IMG/VR virus record: IMGVR_UViG_3300044960_000037
Span: 1 to 47,420 of that record
Direction: 5' to 3' (one strand)
Source of the DNA: a virus
DNA length: 47,420 bases
The notes under the pieces are model-generated. The model had not been told where the DNA came from, ran no database searches, and was given only the letters and a program-made list of their open reading frames with translations. The position numbers were made by a program, and so were the translations under genes. Below, piece after piece: positions 35,042-43,066 of this stretch. How positions within the stretch are numbered: position 1 is the first letter of the stretch; every line of letters begins with the position of its first letter.

Positions 35042-35833
35042 ATGCCAAAACAAGTATTGACTGATCTAGACTTTAATAATCAAGCAAGGATCATAAATTT
35101 ACCAGACCCACAACAATCTCACCATCCAGCTACAAAAGCTTACGTAGATAGTGCTATCGAAGGACTAGCATGGAAAGATTCTGTTCGAGTCGCTACACAA
35201 GGTAACATTAACTTAAGCAGTCCTGGAGCTACTATAGATGGAATCACTATGGTAGCTAATGATCGTGTATTGGTACGTGCTCAGACCAGTGCAGCAGAAA
35301 ACGGTATCTATATATGGAACGGAGCCTCTACAGCAATGACTCGCGCGTTAGACGCGAGCACTGCTGACGAGTTAGAACAAGCTATAGTGACCGTTGAAGA
35401 AGGAACTAGTGCAGGTGCTACTTTCAGACAGACTTCGGTAAATTTCACACTCGGTACTGGTGCAGTTAACTGGGTATCGTTTGGAACTACAGCTCCTGCA
35501 GCTACCGAGAGTACTGCGGGTATCGCTCGTATCGCCACTCAAACAGAGGTCAATGACGGAACGGATAACTCTACCATTGTCACCCCGCTCAAACTAGCGA
35601 ACTGGTCTGGACGCATCCGTAAATATGCTACTCTGATCGGAGATGGTAGTGCTACACAATTCACTGTGTCTCATAACTTTAATACTAGAGATGTCCATGT
35701 TGCAGTTTATAGAAATTCAGGAAGTTATGATGAAGTATTAGTAGATATAGAACATACCACTGTAAATGCTGTGACTGTCCGATTCGCTTCAGCACCTGCT
35801 GCAAGTGCATTCCGTGTAGTTGTCATAGGATAA
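35042..35833 (+). CDS. Tail fibre protein
   Basis: A 263-residue protein with a GAGGG site. Its N-terminal half has the usual fibre repeats: INLPDPQQSHHPATKAYVDSAI, then GLAWKDSVRVAT, then ENGIYIWNGASTAMTRALDA. The middle has the ATESTAGIARIATQTEVNDGTD module common to many phage fibres. The C-terminal beta domain (GDGSATQFTVSHNFNTRDVHV) is related in type to the end of the collagen-like protein before it (TVSHNFNTRDV beside IINHNLGYYPDV), so the two may share a tip fold. Confidence 0.8.
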   Translation: MPKQVLTDLDFNNQARIINLPDPQQSHHPATKAYVDSAIEGLAWKDSVRVATQGNINLSSPGATIDGITMVANDRVLVRAQTSAAENGIYIWNGASTAMTRALDASTADELEQAIVTVEEGTSAGATFRQTSVNFTLGTGAVNWVSFGTTAPAATESTAGIARIATQTEVNDGTDNSTIVTPLKLANWSGRIRKYATLIGDGSATQFTVSHNFNTRDVHVAVYRNSGSYDEVLVDIEHTTVNAVTVRFASAPAASAFRVVVIG

Positions 35834-35842
35834 GGATAAACT

Positions 35843-37675
35843 ATGCCTAAAAATCTAGGACATATAAATAATATACCAGTACTGAGTACGCTCCCAAGCA
35901 GTCCAGAAGTGGGAGATGAATGTATCGTTAATGGTACAGAGTATATTTGTCTGACTAATGGAGTCTGGACTGCTAGGAATTATGGCGGTCTACAGATTTA
36001 TCAAGGAAATACCAGAGCTGAGCGGTATAAACAATGGTTAAAATCGATTACAGATACTGCTACGGTAGTCCGCTATGCCTCTCCGACTGGAAGTAGTGGT
36101 AACAGTGGAACACGAAATTCTCCATGGCCACTCCAGTATGGAGCTAACCAGATAACCGCTGGTGGTGTATTAATATTATTAGATGGAGTCTATAGCTCTT
36201 CTGCTGGAGATGCTATCTTAGATTGCAACAATGCTGGTACTTCGACAGCTAAGATAACGATTGCCGCTGAAAATTTACATGGTGCAACACTGTCAAATAC
36301 ATCTAAACTATTTGGAGTACGTGTAAACTCTGCTGCAGTCTATGTCCGAATAGCAGGTCTAGAAATAACTGGCGTTAGTAATAGCGGGATCATAACTTAT
36401 GCTGATCACACAGATATACTCTATAATTATATTCATGATATGACTCCAGTAGAAGGGGTAGATGGTGGAGCTGGTATAAATTATATTGGAACTGCTAATC
36501 AAGTTGGAGGTCTATGCGAAGGAAATCATATCCATGATATAGGTAACTTTAATACTAATACATGGGGTAGTGGGTCGAGTCCTTCTACACGGGTGCACGG
36601 TATCTACATTACCCGCAACAATGCGACATTCAGGAATAACCTCATCTATCGCATAAAAGCAATGGGGATTACCACCTGGCGAAATCCCAAAAACAACATT
36701 ATCGCCTACAACACGGTGTACCTGTGCAAATATGGCGCTATCAGCATTGGCGCGGGCGACCATCCAACCCCTCTAGCCGAAAACAACGTGGTGGTGGGCA
36801 ATATAGCAGCACACTCGTATTTGGGCCTGGACGAATCGGAGAATACTGGCACGAACGTATTTGATAGAAATTTAGTATGGCAAAATACTGCTAACACATC
36901 GTTATTGACAAGTACACATACTAATACTATTACTGCAGATCCTCAATTACTGTATCCTGGTAGACGGGGAGATTTTCGACCTGCTTTAACTAGTCCAGTT
37001 CGTCGTGCAGGTGAAACTACTTATAGACCTACACTAGATTTTGATCTCCTTCCAAGAGAGACGAACGATCTTGGCTGTTATGCGATCAGAGAAGAAGTCG
37101 AAAGAGAACGTAAATTATTTGTACTAAATGATTTTGCTACACTTTGGGAGATACCTCTAGGGTTAGTACCCGGTGTGTTAACGACTACCAACCGTGCGGT
37201 AGTTAGTATGATAACCAATACGGCTACTACTACACTTGCTCTGACTGCTAACCGTGTACATTGGATTCCCTTCACTGTTCGTAGAACTCTCCGTGTTCGG
37301 TCTATAGTGGTAGAAGTAACTACAGCTGCAGCAGGAACTCATACACTCTACATCTATTCTGCAGATACTGCAGGACAACCTGGAAGTCGTATGGCAAGTG
37401 GTACTTTTGATGCTAGTACTACAGGAGCCAAGACGATTACGATAGAGCAGCCATTAGAGCCTGGACTATACTATATTGCTTGGTTAGCAGGATCAGCAGC
37501 CACAGTACGTGCCATAGCAGTCGGTAGTGCAGCTGCATTATTACATACGACAGGTGGTACTGCTGTAGTAAATCATTTCTTTACTACAGGTACACCATCC
37601 GACCCTGCTCCTACGAGTGGATATAGCTTAGGAACTGGTGCATTACCGATGGTCGGGTTAGAGTATGTAGTGTAA
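35843..37675 (+). CDS. Right-handed beta-helix tailspike/depolymerase candidate
   Basis: A 610-residue protein with an AGGA site. Residues about 70-400 form repeated short strands typical of pectate-lyase-like beta-helix spikes (GVLILLDGVYSSS, ITIAAENLHGATLS, YVRIAGLEITG, DILYNYIHDM, CEGNHIHDIGN, IYITRNNATFRNNLIYRI, NNIIAYNTVYLC, ENNVVVGNIAAH). About 440-610 is a separate beta-sandwich, possibly carbohydrate-binding (TTTLALTANRVHWIPFTVRR...). The DNA at about 36560-36860 is G+C-rich. Such spikes bind or cut surface polysaccharides; no catalytic residues could be fixed by reading. Confidence 0.75.
   Translation: MPKNLGHINNIPVLSTLPSSPEVGDECIVNGTEYICLTNGVWTARNYGGLQIYQGNTRAERYKQWLKSITDTATVVRYASPTGSSGNSGTRNSPWPLQYGANQITAGGVLILLDGVYSSSAGDAILDCNNAGTSTAKITIAAENLHGATLSNTSKLFGVRVNSAAVYVRIAGLEITGVSNSGIITYADHTDILYNYIHDMTPVEGVDGGAGINYIGTANQVGGLCEGNHIHDIGNFNTNTWGSGSSPSTRVHGIYITRNNATFRNNLIYRIKAMGITTWRNPKNNIIAYNTVYLCKYGAISIGAGDHPTPLAENNVVVGNIAAHSYLGLDESENTGTNVFDRNLVWQNTANTSLLTSTHTNTITADPQLLYPGRRGDFRPALTSPVRRAGETTYRPTLDFDLLPRETNDLGCYAIREEVERERKLFVLNDFATLWEIPLGLVPGVLTTTNRAVVSMITNTATTTLALTANRVHWIPFTVRRTLRVRSIVVEVTTAAAGTHTLYIYSADTAGQPGSRMASGTFDASTTGAKTITIEQPLEPGLYYIAWLAGSAATVRAIAVGSAAALLHTTGGTAVVNHFFTTGTPSDPAPTSGYSLGTGALPMVGLEYVV
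36560..36860 (+). other. G+C-rich mosaic patch in the beta-helix spike gene
   Basis: About 300 bases of clearly higher G+C (AAC, ATC, GGC, CCC codons) in frame inside the spike gene. The flanks use AAT, ATA and AGA type codons. It covers three to five beta-helix rungs, so rungs have been swapped without breaking the fold. Confidence 0.65.
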
Positions 37676-37691
37676 ATCGATTATAGATAAC

Positions 37692-37699
37692 TATAGTTT
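37692..37699 (+). promoter_or_regulatory. TATAGTTT element, promoter candidate
   Basis: This one lies in an 83-base gap, 60 bases before the ATG at 37759, unlike the other copies. A second near match, TATTATAGTTA, lies 23-30 bases before the ATG. The gap is AT-rich and could hold a conventional promoter. Confidence 0.4.
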
Positions 37700-37758
37700 A
37701 TTAAATATCCACTTTTATCTATTAAGATATATTATAGTTAAAATAACAGGAGATTTAT

Positions 37759-38112
37759 ATGATCTTTTGGGAATGGGTGGGTTATCTATTAGCTAAGATA
37801 TGTGGACTAAAAAGAGTAATAAAATCTGATGGTCTTAATTTTTTAGTAGTAAATCGATTAATACCATCATGGGCTGCAGCTCAAACCTGGGGTAGAAATA
37901 TACTTATCTTAGAAGAATATCTTGATCATGATCTATTAATAGAACATGAGAAAGTCCATGTAGCACAGTGGAAACAATATGGCATACTATTCCCGATCTA
38001 TTATCTCTCTAGCTCTATAAAAGCCTGGTTACGAGGTGAAGATCCTTATAAAAATAATATCTATGAAGAAGAAGCTCAATTACTATCCAGTTATCCTTCT
38101 GATAAGAGGTAA
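37759..38112 (+). CDS. Small HExxH metalloprotease-like protein
   Basis: A 117-residue protein with a CAGGAG site. HEKVH lies at residues 63-67 (IEHEKVHVAQWKQYG), followed by a hydrophobic helix (ILFPIYYLSSSI) and a Glu-rich helix (IYEEEAQLL, about 99-108) that could give the third zinc ligand. The pattern HE.VH..QW...G resembles small zinc-protease proteins of phages and bacteria. No signal peptide is clear, although the N-terminus is hydrophobic (MIFWEWVGYLLAKICGL). The substrate is unknown. Confidence 0.65.
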   Translation: MIFWEWVGYLLAKICGLKRVIKSDGLNFLVVNRLIPSWAAAQTWGRNILILEEYLDHDLLIEHEKVHVAQWKQYGILFPIYYLSSSIKAWLRGEDPYKNNIYEEEAQLLSSYPSDKR

Positions 38113-38115
38113 TAT

Positions 38116-38319
38116 ATGAAATATTGGTTTGAAGAAATCGAGTTACCAGACGGATCTACTGTATTAACATTGATGAGAGAAGATGGACGCTATATAGTCT
38201 TTGGAGATATAGAAAAATTATTTGATATAGCGAACCACTCTGAAGAGTTATTGGATGCATTTTTTGACCTGATAGATAAATTTTTGGAGAATACATATGG
38301 CTATGGTATCCCATCTTAA
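38116..38319 (+). CDS. Small acidic protein
   Basis: A 67-residue protein with a GAGGT site, three bases after the HExxH gene. A beta-hairpin (ELPDGSTVLTLMREDGRYIVFGD) precedes an acidic helix (IEKLFDIANHSEELLDAFFDLIDKFLE). It overlaps the start of the next gene by 23 bases. No family was recognised; it could be a partner or inhibitor of a neighbour. Confidence 0.55.
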   Translation: MKYWFEEIELPDGSTVLTLMREDGRYIVFGDIEKLFDIANHSEELLDAFFDLIDKFLENTYGYGIPS

Positions 38320-39220
38320 TCCTAAAATACCTATAAACGATAAAGAATCTCTTTTATATCAATTATTTTTAGAAACTTTTTTACAGACACAAGATTATCC
38401 TACGGCTTATAAACTTAAGAAATGGGCCAAAGAATATGGCTATACACTTGGTGGTGGTCATGCAGATCTTTTAAGAAAACGTTTTATCCAAAGAGTATCC
38501 TCAGAATATCCAGTAATCCCTGATAGTGAACTTCCTATATGGGACAATTACCCTCAGATCGATCCACCAGTGCTCGTTATATCTGATCTTCATATACCTT
38601 ATCATGAATCAAAGTGGTTGGATAGAGTTTTGATAGAAGCTAAAAAGCGAAATATTAAGAATATATTAATAGCAGGAGATCTAATCGATTCAAAAAGAGT
38701 TGCTCATTGGAGATCTGAAGATGGCATCAAACTCGATGAAGAATTAGATTATGCTCGAGAAATAATAGAGGAGATAAAGAAACATTTTTCTATTCAAGTT
38801 ATCTTAGGTAACCATGATGAACGGTTATCTAAATTAGTTGGTCGAGAAATCCGAACTGAACAACTCTTATCTAGATGGTTAGACGTTGAAGTTCACCGTT
38901 ATCATCAAGCTTATATCGGATCTACTTGGATGGTATCTCATCCTCAGAATTATTCCAGAGCACCTGCTCAACCAGCCTTGGCTTTAGCCACTAAATACGA
39001 GATGAATGTAGCAGTTGCTCATACCCATCAATTCTCAATCGCTAGGACGTTGAGTGGAAAGTGGTGGGCTGTAGAGATAGGTACTTGCATGAACTCAGAA
39101 TTAGTAGAATACCTCCATCGGAACCTCTCCACACATCCAAGACATCAAAACGGAGCGCTTATAATTGAGAAAGATGAGAGACCAGTGTTTCTACATCCAG
39201 ATATATATATTTCTGATTAG
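38297..39220 (+). CDS. Calcineurin-like metallophosphoesterase
   Basis: A 307-residue enzyme with a GGAG site. Residues 1-90 form a helical N-terminal part that may bind DNA or a protein. The phosphoesterase signatures are in order: ISDLHIPYH (metal-binding DxH), IAGDLID (GDxxD), VILGNHDERL (GNHDE), WMVSHPQN and AVAHTHQF (HxH). Its substrate could be DNA, RNA or a nucleotide. It sits among fibre and lysis genes, where a nucleic-acid enzyme is unexpected. It overlaps the preceding small gene. Confidence 0.85.
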   Translation: MAMVSHLNPKIPINDKESLLYQLFLETFLQTQDYPTAYKLKKWAKEYGYTLGGGHADLLRKRFIQRVSSEYPVIPDSELPIWDNYPQIDPPVLVISDLHIPYHESKWLDRVLIEAKKRNIKNILIAGDLIDSKRVAHWRSEDGIKLDEELDYAREIIEEIKKHFSIQVILGNHDERLSKLVGREIRTEQLLSRWLDVEVHRYHQAYIGSTWMVSHPQNYSRAPAQPALALATKYEMNVAVAHTHQFSIARTLSGKWWAVEIGTCMNSELVEYLHRNLSTHPRHQNGALIIEKDERPVFLHPDIYISD

Positions 39221-39228
39221 TTTATAGG
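39217..39228 (+). promoter_or_regulatory. TTAGTTTATAGG start-associated element
   Basis: This is an exact copy of the 12-base word at 9697-9708, again including the upstream TAG stop. The TAG lies 21 bases before the ATG at 39239. Confidence 0.5.
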
Positions 39229-39238
39229 ATATGATTTT

Positions 39239-40333
39239 ATGCCTTTTAATAATAGAGATCTAAAACGAGATGCTAGAGGGAATATAGTTCCACAATATTT
39301 TGATATCATTCAAGATGACTATCAGGTAGTCTCAGGTAACGAAGGTGCTATTAATATTAGTAACCAGACCATCAAATTGAGAGAAGATTTCTCAGGTAGT
39401 GCGCTGAATGCAAATTGGTCAGTCGTAGCGCTTGGAAGTGGGCATACCATTAATGTAACTAACTCTCAATTAGATATTTCTACAGGTATTGCTGCTAATA
39501 CAGAGACTATCATCAGATCTACAAAAACATTTAAAATTCCATTACAAATTGCATTTATTGCTAGACTAAGTCAGCGTATCGCTAATCAAGAATTTTATCT
39601 AGAGTTTATAGATAGTACTGGACAACACTATGTAAGGTGGATGTTTGATGGAACTAATAATCAATCAGCCAAGATTACATCGAGTAATGCTAATGTACTG
39701 AATGGGCCTAATACAGTATCGATTTATCCATCTGATACATTCCGGTCATTCTATATAAGAAATCTAGTGGATGAGACCCTATTTATAAACCGTGATCTAG
39801 ATCAGGTAGCTCAACAGAGATTGCAATATTATGTAAATCGATTATTACCAGATCCTAATCGAGACTATTACATCCAGATAAGAGCAAAAAATCTCACTAC
39901 AGCTCCTGGGAGTTCTACTACATTTAGTATAGATGCAATTATTGTCCACGATTGGTATAATCTGACGGCAGAGATATCTAGTGGTCAAATCTCATTAGAT
40001 CGATCTCAACATGGTATAAATTTATTACATTTCTTTACAGAAACAGAGACGGCTCTAGGAGCAAACGCCACTTTTACTGGACCAGCAAGAGATCTAGCAG
40101 GTCAATATGGATATTTCAGAGCTTTAGTTTTCGCAGATGTAGCTGGTACGCTCAATTTTGAACAATCTATGGATGGATCTGTATGGACAACTGTAAAAAC
40201 AACTTCAGTAACTGCTAGCCAGGGAATAGTTGATCAAGTTCAAGTAGCTGCTCGATATGTCAGAGTTCGTTATGTAAACGGTGGTACGGCTCAAAGCACT
40301 TTTAGACTTTATACATCTGCAGTAGCATTCTGA
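39239..40333 (+). CDS. Virion structural protein, probable adhesin
   Basis: A 364-residue beta-rich protein with an AGGA site. A lectin-like jelly-roll part (EDFSGSALNANWSVVALGSG..., about 48-160) is followed by a second sandwich domain ending in an Ig-like unit (GYFRALVFADVAGTLNFEQSMDGSVW, then VQVAARYVRVRYVNGG). Such domain pairs are common in phage decoration and fibre proteins that bind carbohydrate. The N-terminus (NNRDLKRDARGNIVPQYFD) is typical of phage structural proteins. Confidence 0.65.
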   Translation: MPFNNRDLKRDARGNIVPQYFDIIQDDYQVVSGNEGAINISNQTIKLREDFSGSALNANWSVVALGSGHTINVTNSQLDISTGIAANTETIIRSTKTFKIPLQIAFIARLSQRIANQEFYLEFIDSTGQHYVRWMFDGTNNQSAKITSSNANVLNGPNTVSIYPSDTFRSFYIRNLVDETLFINRDLDQVAQQRLQYYVNRLLPDPNRDYYIQIRAKNLTTAPGSSTTFSIDAIIVHDWYNLTAEISSGQISLDRSQHGINLLHFFTETETALGANATFTGPARDLAGQYGYFRALVFADVAGTLNFEQSMDGSVWTTVKTTSVTASQGIVDQVQVAARYVRVRYVNGGTAQSTFRLYTSAVAF

Positions 40334-40335
40334 TT

Positions 40336-40503
40336 ATGGGAAAAACTTGGAAAGATTCTAAATTTCATAAATCGGATAGGCATAAAAAATCTTTCAAAGA
40401 TAAAAAGAAGTATAAGGACAAAAAACACCTTTTAGTTTATGGTGATGATTATGAGGATACTCTGGCCCGTTCGTCCAGAGACAGCAGTGAGGATCGATGC
40501 TAA
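40336..40503 (+). CDS. Small lysine-rich protein (55 residues)
   Basis: A short reading frame beginning three bases after the adhesin stop and overlapping the first 53 bases of the endolysin gene. It starts MGKTWKDSKFHKSDRHKKSF, with about one quarter Lys in its first 35 residues, and has an acidic end (DTLARSSRDSSEDRC). It has no clear ribosome binding site, but tight coupling to the upstream stop could start it. The region before 40439 is otherwise empty, which favours a real gene. Confidence 0.4.
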   Translation: MGKTWKDSKFHKSDRHKKSFKDKKKYKDKKHLLVYGDDYEDTLARSSRDSSEDRC

Positions 40504-41086
40504 ATTTCTAGATCCACAATATGTCTCCTGGCGTAGAAAAGCTGGATTACCAGCAGCAGAACATACTGGTATAGATATAAATATAGCTGGCACTTATGGA
40601 GATGGAGACGAAGGTTATCCTGTAATCGCTTTTGCAGAAGGAAAAGTAGTCTCTGTTAGTAGACATCGTGTTTGGGGTTGGATAATCTTGATAGAACACG
40701 ATAAAGTACCAGGTTATTCTAAATTATGGAGTCAATATGCACACGTAAAATTTCCTTGTGTAGCTGTAGGAGATTACGTAATGGCTGGAGAAGCCATAGC
40801 TTCTATCGGGAAAGGAGATCCATTAGCTCCCTTTTTAGCTCATCTGCACTTTGAGATAAGAAAGCGACCTGTAGCACCAGACTATTGGCCAGGTATGAAT
40901 AAAGCTGAGATACTTGCAGATTACATAGACCCAGAAGCTTATATAAAGCAGTATAAAGATTCGAGTTGGAGATTCCTCAGAAAAAACTACCAACTTATCA
41001 CACCAAATCCAGATACACCTACTGGACAGTATATAGTTAATCTGGATCCAGCTGGTGACAAAGTTTGGATCAGGAAAACATCATAG
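40451..41086 (+). CDS. M23 family endolysin candidate
   Basis: A 211-residue zinc peptidase. The start at 40451 follows GGTGATG; an in-frame ATG at 40439 is the alternative. The M23 ligands are all present: HTGID (His38, Asp42), YAHV (His98) and HLHFE (His131, His133). There is no signal peptide, so release needs the holins downstream. It should cut peptide cross-links in peptidoglycan. The canonical HxH contrasts with the HxD in the tape measure's M23 domain. A TTAGTTTATGG variant of the start element lies at 40432-40442. Confidence 0.85.
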   Translation: MRILWPVRPETAVRIDAKFLDPQYVSWRRKAGLPAAEHTGIDINIAGTYGDGDEGYPVIAFAEGKVVSVSRHRVWGWIILIEHDKVPGYSKLWSQYAHVKFPCVAVGDYVMAGEAIASIGKGDPLAPFLAHLHFEIRKRPVAPDYWPGMNKAEILADYIDPEAYIKQYKDSSWRFLRKNYQLITPNPDTPTGQYIVNLDPAGDKVWIRKTS

Positions 41087-41103
41087 ATTTATATCGATTA
41101 CTT

Positions 41104-41484
41104 ATGCCCATAGAATCTAGCCAAATAGCGTTTCTTAGCTTTGTTACCTGGTCTCTAGTAAATCTTATCAGACTTCACTTATGGAAGTCGCTAGATGGAA
41201 CATTAGTTCTTTTTATAGCAGCTATTGTAGCGGTCATATTGAGTTATATATTAAGAATACCTTTAGAATCTTCTATTATTAGTACAATATTAGCTCATGG
41301 TATACAACAAGGATATAAAGCGATTAACATCTCTCAGAAAAATCAATCTGCTCCCATAGACATAGAAAAGGAAGATATTGAAGAAAAGATAGAGCAGATC
41401 CATGAACAGATAGATATCTATAAGAAAGAAGCTTCTGAACTACAAGAGAAACTCTCAGATCTTGAAAGGAGAATCCGTTTCTGA
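41104..41484 (+). CDS. Membrane protein with C-terminal coiled coil, holin candidate
   Basis: A 126-residue protein (ATG start; a TTG at 41065 overlapping the endolysin gene is the alternative). It has two hydrophobic helices (IAFLSFVTWSLVNLI and TLVLFIAAIVAVILSYIL) and a polar C-terminal part with a clear coiled coil (DIEEKIEQIHEQIDIYKKEA). The endolysin gene directly upstream and the holin-like genes downstream suggest a lysis role. The ribosome binding site is weak. Confidence 0.6.
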   Translation: MPIESSQIAFLSFVTWSLVNLIRLHLWKSLDGTLVLFIAAIVAVILSYILRIPLESSIISTILAHGIQQGYKAINISQKNQSAPIDIEKEDIEEKIEQIHEQIDIYKKEASELQEKLSDLERRIRF

Positions 41485-41512
41485 TCGACTTTAATATTTT
41501 GTAGGATCTTAT

Positions 41513-41845
41513 ATGAAATCGATTATCACACTTTTTATCTTTTCACTTCTGACCCTCGCATACAGTCAACCTACGAGTGATCAGAGATATATACCCAACG
41601 GTTTCTATGGTGTATCAGTCCAATGGAATGGACAATTAGAGCTAAAAACTCTGGTAGAGTATGACATTCTTTCTCTGAGAGATCTTAGATTATCAGTCGG
41701 AGCTGCTTATCGTTATCCACAACACTTAGCTTGGGTCTATACTCTAATCGCTTTACAATCAGAGCGTGATAGAACAAGTATCGAGATCGGATACTCTATC
41801 TACAGAAATATAGTTATAACATTTACACATATACGTCCATTCTAA
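41513..41845 (+). CDS. Small exported beta-rich protein
   Basis: A 110-residue protein with a TAGGA site. The N-terminus MKSIITLFIFSLLTLAYSQ is a Sec signal peptide. The mature part has alternating strands (FYGVSVQWNGQLELKTLVEYDI, LRLSVGAAYRYP, TSIEIGYSIYRNIVITFTHIRPF), and its final Phe is typical of outer-membrane beta-barrel proteins. It is too short for a full barrel. Within the lysis region it could act at the outer membrane during lysis. Confidence 0.55.
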   Translation: MKSIITLFIFSLLTLAYSQPTSDQRYIPNGFYGVSVQWNGQLELKTLVEYDILSLRDLRLSVGAAYRYPQHLAWVYTLIALQSERDRTSIEIGYSIYRNIVITFTHIRPF

Positions 41846-41875
41846 TATAATATAATTTAGAAAGGAATGATAAAT

Positions 41876-42154
41876 ATGGAACAGATGCCAGAAAACGAAG
41901 TACAATTCGATGTAAAGAAATTAGAACAGAACGTGCAAGACCTCTTGGTTAAATTGGCTAATGAGCGATACGGTAGGATCATGAGACAAGCCAGTGTTAA
42001 AGGTACTCAAGTCTTAGTGGATAGTATACGAGAATTAGTCTTAGAATATGCACAATTTCTCTATAATACGTTAATAGAAGATGCAAAGGTTACAGCAGAT
42101 TCAGCAAACCAGACGGCAGAACCTGAAACTACAGAAGTTACTTCTGTAAATTAG
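41876..42154 (+). CDS. Small helical protein
   Basis: A 92-residue protein. The ATG at 41876 is preferred over 41867 because AAAGGA lies ten bases before it but touches the earlier ATG. It is almost all helix (FDVKKLEQNVQDLLVKLANERY, then VDSIRELVLEYAQFLYNTL) with an acidic, Thr-rich tail. No family was recognised. Confidence 0.55.
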   Translation: MEQMPENEVQFDVKKLEQNVQDLLVKLANERYGRIMRQASVKGTQVLVDSIRELVLEYAQFLYNTLIEDAKVTADSANQTAEPETTEVTSVN

Positions 42155-42170
42155 TTTCTATGATATTATT

Positions 42171-42680
42171 ATGATGAATAGCTCAGAAAGAATATATTTA
42201 GGAAATTTTACTCTATCAGCCCAACTAATCAGGAGATATCATCCTCTGATGGCTGAGTATGCTCGTAATTATGATGCATATTTAGAAGATGATATGCTAA
42301 TACTCGTTCCAGATTACGGAGATGCACCAGACCCTGCTGTACAAAGCGATGTCCTCAAGAGTGAACGCATATCTCCTTCATTGTATGCTAAGTTAGCTTA
42401 TAGTAAAGAGAATAAGATATTAGTTCTTTATATTAAAGATGCTGAAAATCTAGATCCAGAATATCTTAAGAAACACTTAAAACAAGTTTCTCAAGCAAAT
42501 CCTGACTTTGAAAAATCTCTTAAGATCTTACGAGGTATGCTAAAATTAAATCCATCAGAATCTAGACAAGTCTCTAGACCACAATATGTCAAGCATGAAT
42601 CTATTAAGCGTAGAAAGCAAGTAAGTCGTATAAAACGGAAATTAGCTAAACTTCGTGACATCTTGATAAAGATGCAGTAA
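42171..42680 (+). CDS. Unrecognised protein with a basic C-terminus
   Basis: A 169-residue soluble protein. Residues 1-95 are mixed; the last 45 (PQYVKHESIKRRKQVSRIKRK, then a Lys/Leu helix) are very basic and may bind nucleic acid or membrane. Two start codons stand next to each other (42171, 42174). The function is unknown; it lies between a helical protein and a holin-like gene. Confidence 0.5.
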   Translation: MMNSSERIYLGNFTLSAQLIRRYHPLMAEYARNYDAYLEDDMLILVPDYGDAPDPAVQSDVLKSERISPSLYAKLAYSKENKILVLYIKDAENLDPEYLKKHLKQVSQANPDFEKSLKILRGMLKLNPSESRQVSRPQYVKHESIKRRKQVSRIKRKLAKLRDILIKMQ

Positions 42681-42688
42681 TATAGTTT
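42681..42688 (+). promoter_or_regulatory. TATAGTTT start-associated element
   Basis: TATAGTTT directly follows the previous stop, with its TAG 22 bases before the ATG at 42705. An AGAGG lies between. Confidence 0.5.
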
Positions 42689-42704
42689 CACTGAGAGGTA
42701 TAAT

Positions 42705-43034
42705 ATGGGACTTGATCTGACTAACATAGCTTCTTATTTTGTTGACCTATCGGCCACTGGACTACTAGTAAGTCTTCTCATGAAGACACTGACTTCTAAT
42801 TTTACTTTTCTAGCACAAGCTCATCGATTCTTAAAACTCGCTGTAGTAGTGGTCTTGGGTGTTGTTATTACCTTTGTTGGTAGTCTCATGGGTTATGTAA
42901 CTGGAGGTGTTACATATCTAGCTACATACGGAGTTCTAGCTGGTCTTACTGGAGCTGGACTCTATGATACAGCATTGCGGCCTTTTACAGATCTTTTGAT
43001 TCGACTGTTACAACAACTGATTCTAAAGAAATAA
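42705..43034 (+). CDS. Holin-like membrane protein
   Basis: A 109-residue protein with an AGAGGT site. It has three hydrophobic helices: about 18-33, 42-68 (LAVVVVLGVVITFVGSLMGYV) and 71-90, and a C-terminal helix ending in Lys-Lys. The length, number of helices and basic end are typical of phage holins. It lies 1.6 kb downstream of the endolysin gene in the same transcription direction. Confidence 0.7.
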   Translation: MGLDLTNIASYFVDLSATGLLVSLLMKTLTSNFTFLAQAHRFLKLAVVVVLGVVITFVGSLMGYVTGGVTYLATYGVLAGLTGAGLYDTALRPFTDLLIRLLQQLILKK

Positions 43035-43066
43035 CTCAATATCTATAGTTATCATGATACACTTAT

